64,000 bases of DNA, from NCBI GenBank assembly GCA_009841255.1, contig VXMD01000032.1:305923-369922 (forward strand), read 5' to 3'. Shown here in pieces: positions 41,488 to 50,003 of the stretch (position 1 is its first letter; each line of letters opens with the position of its first letter). Position numbers and translations under genes: made by a program. The notes under the pieces were generated by a model that had not been told where the DNA came from, did no database searches, and saw only the letters and a list, made by a program, of their open reading frames with translations. Origin of the DNA: Candidatus Poribacteria bacterium (GTDB lineage Bacteria; Poribacteria; WGA-4E; WGA-3G).

Positions 41488-43626
41488 ATGGTAATCAAAC
41501 AAATCATAAAAATCTCGGTTATTTTTCTGCTGCTTGTGGGCTGTTCACACCGTCAGACACCTGTAGAACAGCAGGTCCGATCTCACCTTGAGTTCCCGCC
41601 TCATACCCGCCATCTCAAAGGGTTCAAAATCTGCTTAGATCCCGGACACGGCGGACAAGCACACGTTCCGGACTATAAACGGGGTCCAACGGGCGTTCGC
41701 GAAGCGGAGGCGAACTTACGCGTCGCTCTCCACCTCCGCGAGATGTTACAGAAAGCCGGGGCGACTGTCATTATGACGCGCCTTGATGATTCCTATGTGA
41801 GTCTGTCGAGACGCAGTCAAATTGCCAACGAAAACGATGCCGATTTCTTTATCTCACTTCACCATAACGGCATTGATAATCCGGAAGTTAACTACACCTC
41901 CACGTGGTATCACGGCGATGCAGACGACGCACGCCATAGCCTCGACCTCGCCCGGTATGTCCAGCAAGGGGTCTCCGACGCACTCCAATTGCCCACCTCT
42001 CCTGCATCCGGACTCTACTCAGATAAATTAATAACGGCTTCCGGCTTTGGGGTCTTACGACGCACCGACTGTCCAGCGGTTCTGTGTGAGGCATCTTTCC
42101 TCTCAAACCCAGAGGAAGAGACACGGCTAAAGAAAGACGACTATCTACGAAAAGAGGCATTCGGTTATTTTCTGGGGATCGCCCGTTACGTTGAAGGCGG
42201 ATTTCCGAGGGGGGTTCTGATAGCACCTCAACACACCTCCGTCATCCAAACGAAAACACCGCGCCTCCAGATTCAGGTTATGGACGGGCTCCATGAACGG
42301 GGCGCGTGGATGCTCAAACGCCAACAGGTCTTCACTGATTCCATCCGAGTTAAGGTCGACAACGTAGAGGTCCCCCATCACTACGATCGCGGAACAGATC
42401 AGATTACTGTCTCCATTGAGAAACCCTTATCGAACGGCGTTCATCTTGTACAGACTGAATTGGTGAACTATTATGGGAATCACAGTCTACCTTCACCCCA
42501 ACGGTTTAAGGTAGCACCACCTGCAGAGGCGTTAGACCTCAGCGCATGGACAGATACACTCCCTGCTGATGGAAAAAGCTACGTCGGCATCTCTGTAACT
42601 GCGCGGGATGCTGAGGGCATGCCAATCGCTGACGATGAACCCATTTACGCACAAACGTCGAATGGAACACTCGCAGAGGCACGTCGGCTCTCGAAGAACG
42701 GTTCAGCACAGTTTTATCTATATGCATCCGATACACCAGGCACAGCAACGGTGGAAGTCTCTTATGGACAAACGCGTCAATCCATGACGATCCACTTCTC
42801 GAAGGTTGACGGCGCGATTGTGCAAGGGCAAATTTCTGATGCAGACTCCAAGGAACCACTTCAAGACACACAATTACAAACCGATTCTGGACTGACAACA
42901 TCTACAGATACCGAGGGACATTTTTTCATCATAACCGATAAGGATTTCGGCGAAACGACACTCCACATTTCAGTAGGGGCGAGGTCATCTCGCCCTTACT
43001 ACCCCAACAAACGCAAAATTCACATTCGACCCAATCAAGCAACCGTCGTTGATGTCGGACTTCACCCAATTGCAGAGGGGGCGTTTGCTTCGACCGTCAT
43101 CGTCCTCGATTCACAAACAGATACACCTGAAACACAGGAACTCATCACAATACTGGAAAAGATGTTGAAATTCGCCGGCGCAAAAGTCTATAATATTCGG
43201 ACCTCTGCGTTAAAAATGTCCATGGAAAAACGGATAGAGACGGTTAACGCCATCAAGTATAGCGGGTACTATTTGCAAATTAATCACGCCGAATGGCGTA
43301 AGGAACACCCGACGGTAGTCGCAGCGCACTACCGGGGTAACCAGGGCACGGAGACGTTTCTAAAGCGGATACTCGAACGGTTCAATAGCACACTTTATAA
43401 AACCCCAATTGCCACCGTTCAAGATAAAACAACCCCTGAAATTCAGCAGACGAACAAAATGGCGATGACACTTCAAATCCGGTCTTTAAATCATCCAAAC
43501 GCCTCTGCCGTACAGGAAGCGCATGCAATCTTCTTCGGGGCGTGGACGTTCCTGAAGGGCGATGGAGAAATTTCGGCAGAAAGACAAAAACGGTTTATGG
43601 AATCCTTAAAAGAGATGGAAGATTAA
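41488..43626 (+). CDS. N-acetylmuramoyl-L-alanine amidase (Amidase_3) lipoprotein with C-terminal accessory domains
   Basis: The 712-residue protein has a lipoprotein signal ('VIFLLLVGCSH', Cys19) and an Amidase_3 domain. Zinc ligands are His54 in 'CLDPGHGG', Glu72 in 'GVREAEANL' and His in 'FISLHHNG'; the catalytic Glu is in 'LCEASFLSNPEEE'. It cleaves the amide between MurNAc and L-Ala of peptidoglycan. After ~residue 260 come beta-sandwich domains, including a carboxypeptidase-regulatory-like repeat (~450-540), and an alpha/beta region to the end. A repeat hairpin is embedded in frame at residues ~495-505. The dipeptide-epimerase gene starts 4 bp after the stop. Confidence 0.9.
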   Translation: MVIKQIIKISVIFLLLVGCSHRQTPVEQQVRSHLEFPPHTRHLKGFKICLDPGHGGQAHVPDYKRGPTGVREAEANLRVALHLREMLQKAGATVIMTRLDDSYVSLSRRSQIANENDADFFISLHHNGIDNPEVNYTSTWYHGDADDARHSLDLARYVQQGVSDALQLPTSPASGLYSDKLITASGFGVLRRTDCPAVLCEASFLSNPEEETRLKKDDYLRKEAFGYFLGIARYVEGGFPRGVLIAPQHTSVIQTKTPRLQIQVMDGLHERGAWMLKRQQVFTDSIRVKVDNVEVPHHYDRGTDQITVSIEKPLSNGVHLVQTELVNYYGNHSLPSPQRFKVAPPAEALDLSAWTDTLPADGKSYVGISVTARDAEGMPIADDEPIYAQTSNGTLAEARRLSKNGSAQFYLYASDTPGTATVEVSYGQTRQSMTIHFSKVDGAIVQGQISDADSKEPLQDTQLQTDSGLTTSTDTEGHFFIITDKDFGETTLHISVGARSSRPYYPNKRKIHIRPNQATVVDVGLHPIAEGAFASTVIVLDSQTDTPETQELITILEKMLKFAGAKVYNIRTSALKMSMEKRIETVNAIKYSGYYLQINHAEWRKEHPTVVAAHYRGNQGTETFLKRILERFNSTLYKTPIATVQDKTTPEIQQTNKMAMTLQIRSLNHPNASAVQEAHAIFFGAWTFLKGDGEISAERQKRFMESLKEMED
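42973..42999. repeat. Repeat hairpin inside the amidase coding sequence
   Basis: GTAGGGGCGAGGTCATCTCG plus CCCTTAC is the same hairpin as at 63640-63666. It is translated in frame as V-G-A-R-S-S-R-P-Y. Confidence 0.75.
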
Positions 43627-43630
43627 AAAA

Positions 43631-44626
43631 ATGGACATTGCCTCCCGAACCACAGATTTACAACTCCAGCACCCGTTCAAGATTGCGCGGCGGGCAACAG
43701 ATGCGTTCCGACAAGTGATCTCTGTGGAGATTGATGGTGGCATCGGTGAAACGGCACCCGCTCGGTTTTACGGTGAAACCGTTCAGACAGTTGGGGCAGC
43801 CTTAGAAACCATTGCACCCGCACTTCCCAAAGACCTCGATGCAATCCATGACGTGATGGAGATCGTTGAAGCAACGTTCGGCGGCAATTACGCCGCGAAG
43901 TCTGCGATCGACATGGCACTCCATGATCGACTCGGTAAAAAACTTGGGGTTCCGCTCTATCAACTCTGGGGACTCAACCCGCATAAGACCCCTTACACAT
44001 CCTTTACGATTGGGCTTGATGAACCCGAGGTAATGGCAGAGAAGACCCGGCATACTGAAGCGTATCCGATCCTGAAAGTCAAACTCGGCACCCCGCAAGA
44101 TATTGAGATAATTCAGAAACTCCGCGAAGTCACAGAGAAACCCATCTATGTCGATGCAAATACGGCGTGGACACCAAAGGAGGCTGTTAGGAAGATCCGC
44201 GAACTGGCGCGGTATGGTGTCGAATTGGTGGAACAACCGACGAAACCCAACGATCTGCCGGGACTCAAGTTCGTTCGAGAACACTCAGAACTACCGATTA
44301 TTGCCGATGAAAGCGTCAAGCGCGCAAGCGACATTCCGGTCCTCGCTGAGTGCGTTGACGGCATCAATATCAAACTCGTCAAGTGTGGCGGATTGCTCGA
44401 GGCCTACCGAATGATAAACGTTGCCCGCGCACACGACTTGCAGGTCATGATTGGCTGTATGATAGAGAGTTCACTCGGTATCACCGCCGCTGCACACCTA
44501 ACACCCCTCGTAGACTATGCAGATCTGGATGGTCATCTACTCATTGCGAACGATCCCTACACCGGTGTTCGCCTTGATAAGGGTAAATTGATATTACCAA
44601 ATCGCCCCGGCATCGGCGTTACATAA
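43631..44626 (+). CDS. Dipeptide epimerase (L-Ala-D/L-Glu epimerase-like, enolase superfamily)
   Basis: The 331-residue protein is a MR/MLE-subgroup enolase-superfamily enzyme. The catalytic lysines lie in 'PILKVKLG' and 'NIKLVKCGG'; metal ligands are in 'VDANTAW', 'VEQPTKP' and 'IIADESV'. 'MIGCMIESSLGITAAAH' is the typical epimerase tail. The two-lysine arrangement with DxD-loop features fits the YcjG/L-Ala-D/L-Glu epimerases, which interconvert muropeptide dipeptides during cell-wall recycling. Its position 4 bp after a cell-wall amidase gene supports that role. Confidence 0.88.
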   Translation: MDIASRTTDLQLQHPFKIARRATDAFRQVISVEIDGGIGETAPARFYGETVQTVGAALETIAPALPKDLDAIHDVMEIVEATFGGNYAAKSAIDMALHDRLGKKLGVPLYQLWGLNPHKTPYTSFTIGLDEPEVMAEKTRHTEAYPILKVKLGTPQDIEIIQKLREVTEKPIYVDANTAWTPKEAVRKIRELARYGVELVEQPTKPNDLPGLKFVREHSELPIIADESVKRASDIPVLAECVDGINIKLVKCGGLLEAYRMINVARAHDLQVMIGCMIESSLGITAAAHLTPLVDYADLDGHLLIANDPYTGVRLDKGKLILPNRPGIGVT

Positions 44627-44708
44627 AGAATATTCGCAAAACGTTGTAATGCATGGTATACTAATATCATCCAAATACACAACCCAAAACAAACGGAGAA
44701 ATCTAAAA

Positions 44709-45422
44709 ATGACAAAACAAAACCGCAACGTACTCATCACCGGCGGCACAGGTATATTAGGCAGTGCCGTCACCAAAACCTACCTCGCCCAAGGCGACAC
44801 CGTGGCTGTCACGTATCTATTTGATGACGAAGTGGAACGCTTTAAAGAATACAATCCTGAACTCAGCGAAGACGTTGCCTTCCTCTTTGCCAACGTCACC
44901 GAGGAAGCCGAAGTTCAGAAGACCGTTGAGGAATTCTTATCCAAATTCGGTTCGTTGGATGTATTGGTGAACATCGTTGGTGGGTTTGTCGGTGGGATCC
45001 CAACTGCAGAACTTGAAGAGAGTAGATGGGACTTCATGATGAACCTTAACCTCAAATCGGTGTTTCTGTGTTGCAAAACAGTCATACCACACATGACGGA
45101 ACGCCGCTACGGCAAGATTATCAACGTTTCCGCACGCGCCGGATTAAAAGGTGAGGCGGGATTGAGTGCCTATTGCGTCTCTAAAGGCGGGGTTCGCACC
45201 TTGACCGAGTCGTTGGCGGCTGAGGTGATGGATTCGGGGGTAAATGTCAATGCCATTATGCCGAGCGTTATGGACACCCCCGCCAACCGAGAGTCCATGC
45301 CGGACGAGGAACACGACCGGTGGGTCGCACCTGCCGATGTCGCCAAGGTGATATGTTTCCTGACTTCCGATGACGCAGCCGTCATCAACGGTGCTGCGAT
45401 CCCGGTTTACGGCAGGGCTTAA
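44709..45422 (+). CDS. Short-chain dehydrogenase/reductase (SDR)
   Basis: The 237-residue protein has the classical SDR pattern: cofactor loop 'LITGGTGILGSAV', 'VNIVGGFVGG' in place of NNAG, active-site Ser in 'IINVSARAG' and the YxxxK in 'SAYCVSKGG'. It ends 'INGAAIPVYGRA'. It would oxidise or reduce a hydroxy/keto group with NAD(P). ATG 44709 follows CGGAGA by 8 bp; the start at 44649 is not supported. The substrate is unknown. It is convergent with the sulfatase gene, 1 bp between the stops. Confidence 0.92.
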   Translation: MTKQNRNVLITGGTGILGSAVTKTYLAQGDTVAVTYLFDDEVERFKEYNPELSEDVAFLFANVTEEAEVQKTVEEFLSKFGSLDVLVNIVGGFVGGIPTAELEESRWDFMMNLNLKSVFLCCKTVIPHMTERRYGKIINVSARAGLKGEAGLSAYCVSKGGVRTLTESLAAEVMDSGVNVNAIMPSVMDTPANRESMPDEEHDRWVAPADVAKVICFLTSDDAAVINGAAIPVYGRA

Positions 45423-45423
45423 T

Positions 45424-46848
45424 TTATCGAAAGGGTTTATCCAGTTGCGTCTGCATGAGTCTTTCTAAAATTTGCAGGCGCAACGCCGTTTCAACGTCCG
45501 CAACTTCGGGTCTACCCGCAAGGTTCTGTATTTCATTCGGGTCGTTCTGCACATTAAACAAAAGGTAAACTTCACCCTCCGCGTTGAGAGCCACCTTCCA
45601 TTCCTTGTTCAGTAACATAATCTCGCCCTCTATCTCCGAAATCGCGAAATCACGATGTGTCGCTTCAGGGTGCGTCAGCACTGGACACAACGATTTCCCG
45701 AACTGACGATGCTCCAATTCGCCGCCCGCCAATTCAACAAGCGTTGGACCAATGTCGAGCCATTCCACCGGACTCTCACAGATCCGTCCTGTGGGAGGGG
45801 TTTGTAACCCCGATGTTTCAGGGGTTCGCACGAGTAGCGGGATGCGAACGGCACCGTTCAGAAAATTGCTTTTATAGATAAGTCCATAGTCGCCGTTCAT
45901 TTCACCGTGGTCGGAGGTATGGACGATGATTGTGTTTTCAAGCTCACCGCGCGCCTCGATTGCGTCAAGAATCTCACCGATCTGATCATCAATGAGCGTC
46001 ACGTTGCCAGCATAATTCGCTCGAAGTCTTCCGACTTCGCCGGGTTCAAACGTCGGATTCATCCGCTGCATCAGGTTGTCCAAATGTCCTGTGGGACGCC
46101 TTTCCATAAACGGACGCGGGATCGCTGGCGGCATGTCTTCAGGATTGTACATGCTGGCATAAGGTTCAGGTGTATCCCACGGTTCATGCGGTCCACCAAA
46201 ACTCACCCAACAGCACCACGGTTCCTCCCGTTCATAGTGCTGGAGGTATTGCTTCGCCTGTTGCCCAACGTAGACGTCGGCATAATCTTCGAGTCCTAAC
46301 GTTGATGAACGGACGAGATGCGGTTTCGTGCTGAACCGCTCGCGATAATCGGCGCGGTAACCCTCCCATAAACCCTTTTCTTCCCACATCGCCGTCATGT
46401 GGGACAGCACATTCGCGCTTGCCCGCGGTCCACCGATTTCGTTCACATCGTCTAACCCGTAGGCGTTCATTAAGTCCTCACGTTCACGCAGATCGCCGTT
46501 GTGTGGATGGAGGTGTGTCTTACCAAACAGGCTCGTCCGATACCCAGCATCACGCACCGCTTGCATCCATGTCGGCGTTTCGGCAGGCATCTGGTGATTC
46601 ATATTGTTCCAGACATGCGTGTTATGGGGATACAAACCCGTCGCCAAGCTGAGTCGCGTCGGGATACAGACGGGTGATGTGGTGACGCAGTTCGTGAATC
46701 GGATCCCTTCACCGGCAATTCGATCCAAATGTGGGGTCTGGACCCGAGAAAAGCCACACGCGCTTTTCTTCTTCTCGCCACTGCAACTCATCGCGTCCCA
46801 ACGCTGTTGGTCTGTCATAAGAAGAAGGATGTTCGGAGTGGTTGCCAT
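45424..46848 (-). CDS. Type I sulfatase
   Basis: The 474-residue protein begins 'PNILLLMTDQQRWDAM' with the metal-binding Asp pair and has the formylglycine motif 'SPVCIPTRLSLATGLYPH', where C-x-P-x-R marks the Cys converted to formylglycine. A later 'HTSDHGEMNGDYGL' supplies further metal ligands. No signal peptide is visible, so it may act in the cytoplasm, or export may use another route. It would hydrolyse sulfate esters, probably of algal or sponge glycans. It follows a TIM-barrel isomerase by 2 bp in the same operon. Confidence 0.95.
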   Translation of the reverse strand: MATTPNILLLMTDQQRWDAMSCSGEKKKSACGFSRVQTPHLDRIAGEGIRFTNCVTTSPVCIPTRLSLATGLYPHNTHVWNNMNHQMPAETPTWMQAVRDAGYRTSLFGKTHLHPHNGDLREREDLMNAYGLDDVNEIGGPRASANVLSHMTAMWEEKGLWEGYRADYRERFSTKPHLVRSSTLGLEDYADVYVGQQAKQYLQHYEREEPWCCWVSFGGPHEPWDTPEPYASMYNPEDMPPAIPRPFMERRPTGHLDNLMQRMNPTFEPGEVGRLRANYAGNVTLIDDQIGEILDAIEARGELENTIIVHTSDHGEMNGDYGLIYKSNFLNGAVRIPLLVRTPETSGLQTPPTGRICESPVEWLDIGPTLVELAGGELEHRQFGKSLCPVLTHPEATHRDFAISEIEGEIMLLNKEWKVALNAEGEVYLLFNVQNDPNEIQNLAGRPEVADVETALRLQILERLMQTQLDKPFR

Positions 46849-46850
46849 CG

Positions 46851-47693
46851 CTATCCTCGTTCAATTCCTGCCTCCGTAAAGGCGTTCGCCAATGTTTGAT
46901 AGGAGAGCGTCGCCGCGGCGAGCGGATCGTAGTCTTCGCGAGCTTGCACCATAAAACTCACTTCGGCAGTGATGAATCCGTCATAACCGTGCGCTTGCAT
47001 CCGTTTGAGGTAGTCGACGTAATCAAACGGACCTTCGCCGGGGATCAGGAATTCGTGGTCGGGCGCAGTGCCGCGCTGGTCCTTGACGTGTGTATGTGCC
47101 GACACGGGCGCTAACGCCGACACTGTCTCTTCTGTTGTCATACCGACAATATCAAAATGACTGATGTCGAAGTTAACTTTAAGATAATCCGAATTAACAA
47201 TTTCGAGGAGTTCCAGCACCTTCGCCGGCGTATCAATGATCGCACCGACATGCGGCTCCATCGCGATCGTGACACCGCGGGATGCCCCATAATCGACGAG
47301 TTCTCCCACACGTTCCGCGAGGAAATCTTTTTTGATCTCCCATTCTTCTGGCTTCCCACCGGGCGTCGTATTGACAGCGGGCGGTTCGTCCCCTTGCGCG
47401 AGTTCAACCGCCAAATCAACCCCGCCTTTCAACCGCCACATGTTTTTCGCATGTGCCTCCGGATCTATCTCCAACAGACTCGAATGTGCTGCGATGGCTG
47501 GCAATGCTAAGTTATGTTGTTGGAACAGTGTTGCAATCCGTTTCCGTTCCGCGGCGTCAAGCGTGCTGAGTTCAGTCGTAAAGCGTGGAATGATGGTGAG
47601 TTCAACACCATCGTATCCGAGGCTGGCGAGATGAGAGAGAGCCGTGTCTATCGGGACGGTGGGCATCCCCCATGTACTATATCCAAGTTTCAT
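46851..47693 (-). CDS. Xylose-isomerase-like TIM-barrel sugar epimerase/isomerase
   Basis: The 280-residue protein belongs to the AP-endonuclease-2/sugar phosphate isomerase superfamily. It starts 'MKLGYSTWGMPT', has the metal-binding 'TIAMEPHVGAIIDTP' and 'NFDISHFDIVGM', then 'SAHTHVKDQRG' and 'ITAEVSFMV'. It should isomerise or epimerise a sugar or sugar phosphate using a divalent metal. It directly precedes the sulfatase gene, so the two may act sequentially on a sulfated sugar. A double leader module (47693-47742, minus strand) abuts its ATG. Confidence 0.9.
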   Translation of the reverse strand: MKLGYSTWGMPTVPIDTALSHLASLGYDGVELTIIPRFTTELSTLDAAERKRIATLFQQHNLALPAIAAHSSLLEIDPEAHAKNMWRLKGGVDLAVELAQGDEPPAVNTTPGGKPEEWEIKKDFLAERVGELVDYGASRGVTIAMEPHVGAIIDTPAKVLELLEIVNSDYLKVNFDISHFDIVGMTTEETVSALAPVSAHTHVKDQRGTAPDHEFLIPGEGPFDYVDYLKRMQAHGYDGFITAEVSFMVQAREDYDPLAAATLSYQTLANAFTEAGIERG

Positions 47694-47742
47694 TTTTTAA
47701 TCTTTCCTTGCGGATTTTTAATTATACCTTGCGGTTCGGTCA
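47691..47742 (-). promoter_or_regulatory. Double start-codon leader module (minus strand)
   Basis: Read on the minus strand, GACCGAACCGCAAGGTATAA then a second CCGCAAGGAAAGATTAAAAA ends at the ATG of the TIM-barrel gene. A CCTGCAACAGCGGCGCAG hairpin lies upstream at 47781-47798. Confidence 0.6.
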
Positions 47743-47871
47743 AGTGGGTTGGGCATTGGAAGTGTCTTTGCGTATATCCGCCTGCAACAGCGGCGCAGTG
47801 AGAATGCAGGCTACCGGTGTAGCGTAGCCTGTTAGGCTGCGTCTTTTAAGTTTTTCCGTTGCAGCGGAACG

Positions 47872-48522
47872 TCAAAAGATTGTGCCCATCCAATCATTGA
47901 GTAGAAAATCGACGCGTTGAATGAGCAGGGCGACACGTCCCATGACGGTGTTCCCGAACGCCGAACCGAACCCTATCATGAGGAAGGCAATACCGACTTT
48001 TGACAACCACTTGACAGGACCCCGGTGTTCTACAGAGAAAAAGAAATAGGTGAGCGTGCAAACGACCCCTATAACCATAAGGACCGCCTCCAAAACGCCC
48101 CATCCCGAAAGCGTTCCCGCGTGAATCGCTGCGAAGGGTTCGATTGTTCCGCGTGTTTGCTCGAAAATATGTGCGCGCAGCACATTCGGAATTGCGAGTC
48201 CTGAACCGGCACCGATGAGAATGGCGATAGGATAACGAACCAACCACTCATGTTGTGGGGAAAAGCGTGTAAAGAAGAGTAACCCGATGCAGATCGGAAT
48301 CAGTTTGATTAACCCGATGAGCGATTCGCCAGTTATCGCTGCCCAAAAAGGTTTCCATGCCAACGGAATAAAACCTTGATGCGTCGTGAGTACGAATACG
48401 TACCCAACCGATACACCGACAAAGAGGTACTCCGCAAACCGATAAAATGGGTTATCACGATAAAGAAAACTATAGATAGAAAGCGTCAAAAACGCTGCAA
48501 CCCAAATGCCAAAAACTTCCAT
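47872..48522 (-). CDS. Polytopic membrane protein of the DUF6754 operon
   Basis: The 216-residue protein has about seven hydrophobic segments, beginning 'MEVFGIWVAAFLTLSIYSFL' and including 'YLFVGVSVGYVFVL', 'PIAILIGAGSGLAIPNVLRA' and 'GIAFLMIGFGSAFGNTVMGR'. No family was recognised with certainty. ATG 48522 follows GAGGAG by 7 bp and lies 4 bp after the previous stop; the longer frame to 48570 overlaps it. It is the last gene of a four-gene unit. The repeated Gly-rich segments suggest a channel or transporter-like core. Confidence 0.7.
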   Translation of the reverse strand: MEVFGIWVAAFLTLSIYSFLYRDNPFYRFAEYLFVGVSVGYVFVLTTHQGFIPLAWKPFWAAITGESLIGLIKLIPICIGLLFFTRFSPQHEWLVRYPIAILIGAGSGLAIPNVLRAHIFEQTRGTIEPFAAIHAGTLSGWGVLEAVLMVIGVVCTLTYFFFSVEHRGPVKWLSKVGIAFLMIGFGSAFGNTVMGRVALLIQRVDFLLNDWMGTIF

Positions 48523-48526
48523 CAAT

Positions 48527-49342
48527 TTACTCCTCTTTTCGCCGTTGGATAAAGAAAGCGATATTCCCAATCACCACTAAACCAACAATCAACAGATGCA
48601 CAAAGGATTCAATATTGATCCACAGCATGCCTTTCGCTGGGGCATCCAGCAGACTTTCATATTCAGCCGCACCTGCGATCCCAGAAATCAGACCGATCAA
48701 TTGCCCGGTTTGCAGGTAGGGATACATCTGTGAGATAATGACCCCAGTGACACCCGCAGCAATTTGTAGATTGTAACGCACGTTCGCATAAGTAATCCAT
48801 ATTTCCGTTGAACTTCCAGAAGCCAAGTCAATAAGGAGACTGATCTGGTCGTAGTTGGTAACGTTCGCCATCATCGGAATATCTGGAAGCGGTTTCCCAT
48901 TGTAGTCAGTCTCAAACACACTGGCGATTTTGGTTCCCATGCCGAGGATAACCAGTTCCTCACCGGGACGGTAACCCAGAAACACATAATCTTCACCATC
49001 TATCGCCCCAGTCTCATCAGCGATCCCCTGTATGAGTGTACTTCCCATCGCCGCGCCTTCTGGTGCAAGTGTGATCCCGATAACGCCGACATCTTTATCA
49101 AAGCACTGTTTCAGGAGTGCCTTTGCCATCGGGTTGAGCTCCGCCAAAGAGGCAGGACCATAGTCAAAGGCGAGCATGATAGTCGATCCTGCAGGGAGCG
49201 CGTCGATATAATCGTGGAGTTGTCGGGTCGGGGCAGATACCGAGACGGGCAAATTGATGGGTAACAACGTCGGAATAATGACCGCCAATGCAACCAAAAT
49301 GAAGATAATTCGCCGGTCAATGTTCATAAATTTTTCAAACAT
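48527..49342 (-). CDS. Membrane-anchored protein with an extracytoplasmic alpha/beta domain
   Basis: The 271-residue protein has an N-terminal helix ('IIFILVALAVIIPTLLPIN'), a ~180-residue soluble domain ('YIDALPAGSTIMLAFDYGPA', 'VGVIGITLAPEGAAMGSTLI', 'LVILGMGTKIASVF') and a C-terminal helix ('SFVHLLIVGLVVIGNIAFFI') ending in RRKEE. The soluble part looks like an alpha/beta nucleotide- or ligand-binding fold. It is the third gene of the DUF6754 operon; GGAGG in the previous gene's end serves as its ribosome site. Confidence 0.7.
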   Translation of the reverse strand: MFEKFMNIDRRIIFILVALAVIIPTLLPINLPVSVSAPTRQLHDYIDALPAGSTIMLAFDYGPASLAELNPMAKALLKQCFDKDVGVIGITLAPEGAAMGSTLIQGIADETGAIDGEDYVFLGYRPGEELVILGMGTKIASVFETDYNGKPLPDIPMMANVTNYDQISLLIDLASGSSTEIWITYANVRYNLQIAAGVTGVIISQMYPYLQTGQLIGLISGIAGAAEYESLLDAPAKGMLWINIESFVHLLIVGLVVIGNIAFFIQRRKEE

Positions 49343-49344
49343 TT

Positions 49345-49995
49345 CTAATCTCCTCCACCCAGATAGGACCGCTCAATCCCCAAAAGAATTCGTATAGATT
49401 GCGATATCGCCCCCAAGCTGACGCCGAGGATGATTCCCCGTCTCGCAGATAGATTTGGGTTATCTAAAATCCACTGTTTCGTATCTGAGACGGCGTTGTC
49501 CCAAGGTAACCCTGATAGAACTGTATTCCAAAACAGATCTCCGATTGGCACATTTCCCATCATCACAATCAGCGCTGTGATAAGAAGTAAACTGGCTTCA
49601 AACGTTCTAGCGCGGAAGGCGCGGTACGCCGCTGAGGCAATGAAGAAAGCGAGGAGTGAAAACATGGTCGCATCCATAGGCACTTGGACGTTATTGAATA
49701 ACCATACGAAGATCGGGTGTTGGGGTCCAAAGGGAATCCCGATGACTACCATCAGGAGGATCCCGGCAAATATAATAAAACTGTACTGCCAATGTTCACT
49801 CCGACGGCGAATCCGCGCGACGTGGGTTTGGACGAGTGTCACAGTGCCTAATACCAGCATAAAAGGAGAGATAATCAGTGCCCAACTGAGCACTTCTTCG
49901 TAGACACCTTGCGAGAAGGAATGCGGACTAAACTGGGTCAGCATCATCACGACCCCAAAAACAAAGCAGAGAATTAACGGAACTTGTCGTCGCAT
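49345..49995 (-). CDS. Polytopic membrane protein of the DUF6754 operon
   Basis: The 216-residue protein has about six helices: 'PLILCFVFGVVMMLTQF', 'VLSWALIISPFMLVLGTVTL', 'SFIIFAGILLMVVIGIPFG', 'MFSLLAFFIASAAYRAF', 'FEASLLLITALIVMMGNVPI' and 'GIILGVSLGAISQSIRILLG'. No family was recognised. It starts 8 bp after the DUF6754 gene and ends 2 bp before the next start. It presumably forms one membrane complex with its neighbours. Confidence 0.7.
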   Translation of the reverse strand: MRRQVPLILCFVFGVVMMLTQFSPHSFSQGVYEEVLSWALIISPFMLVLGTVTLVQTHVARIRRRSEHWQYSFIIFAGILLMVVIGIPFGPQHPIFVWLFNNVQVPMDATMFSLLAFFIASAAYRAFRARTFEASLLLITALIVMMGNVPIGDLFWNTVLSGLPWDNAVSDTKQWILDNPNLSARRGIILGVSLGAISQSIRILLGIERSYLGGGD

Positions 49996-50003
49996 AATAC
50001 CTC

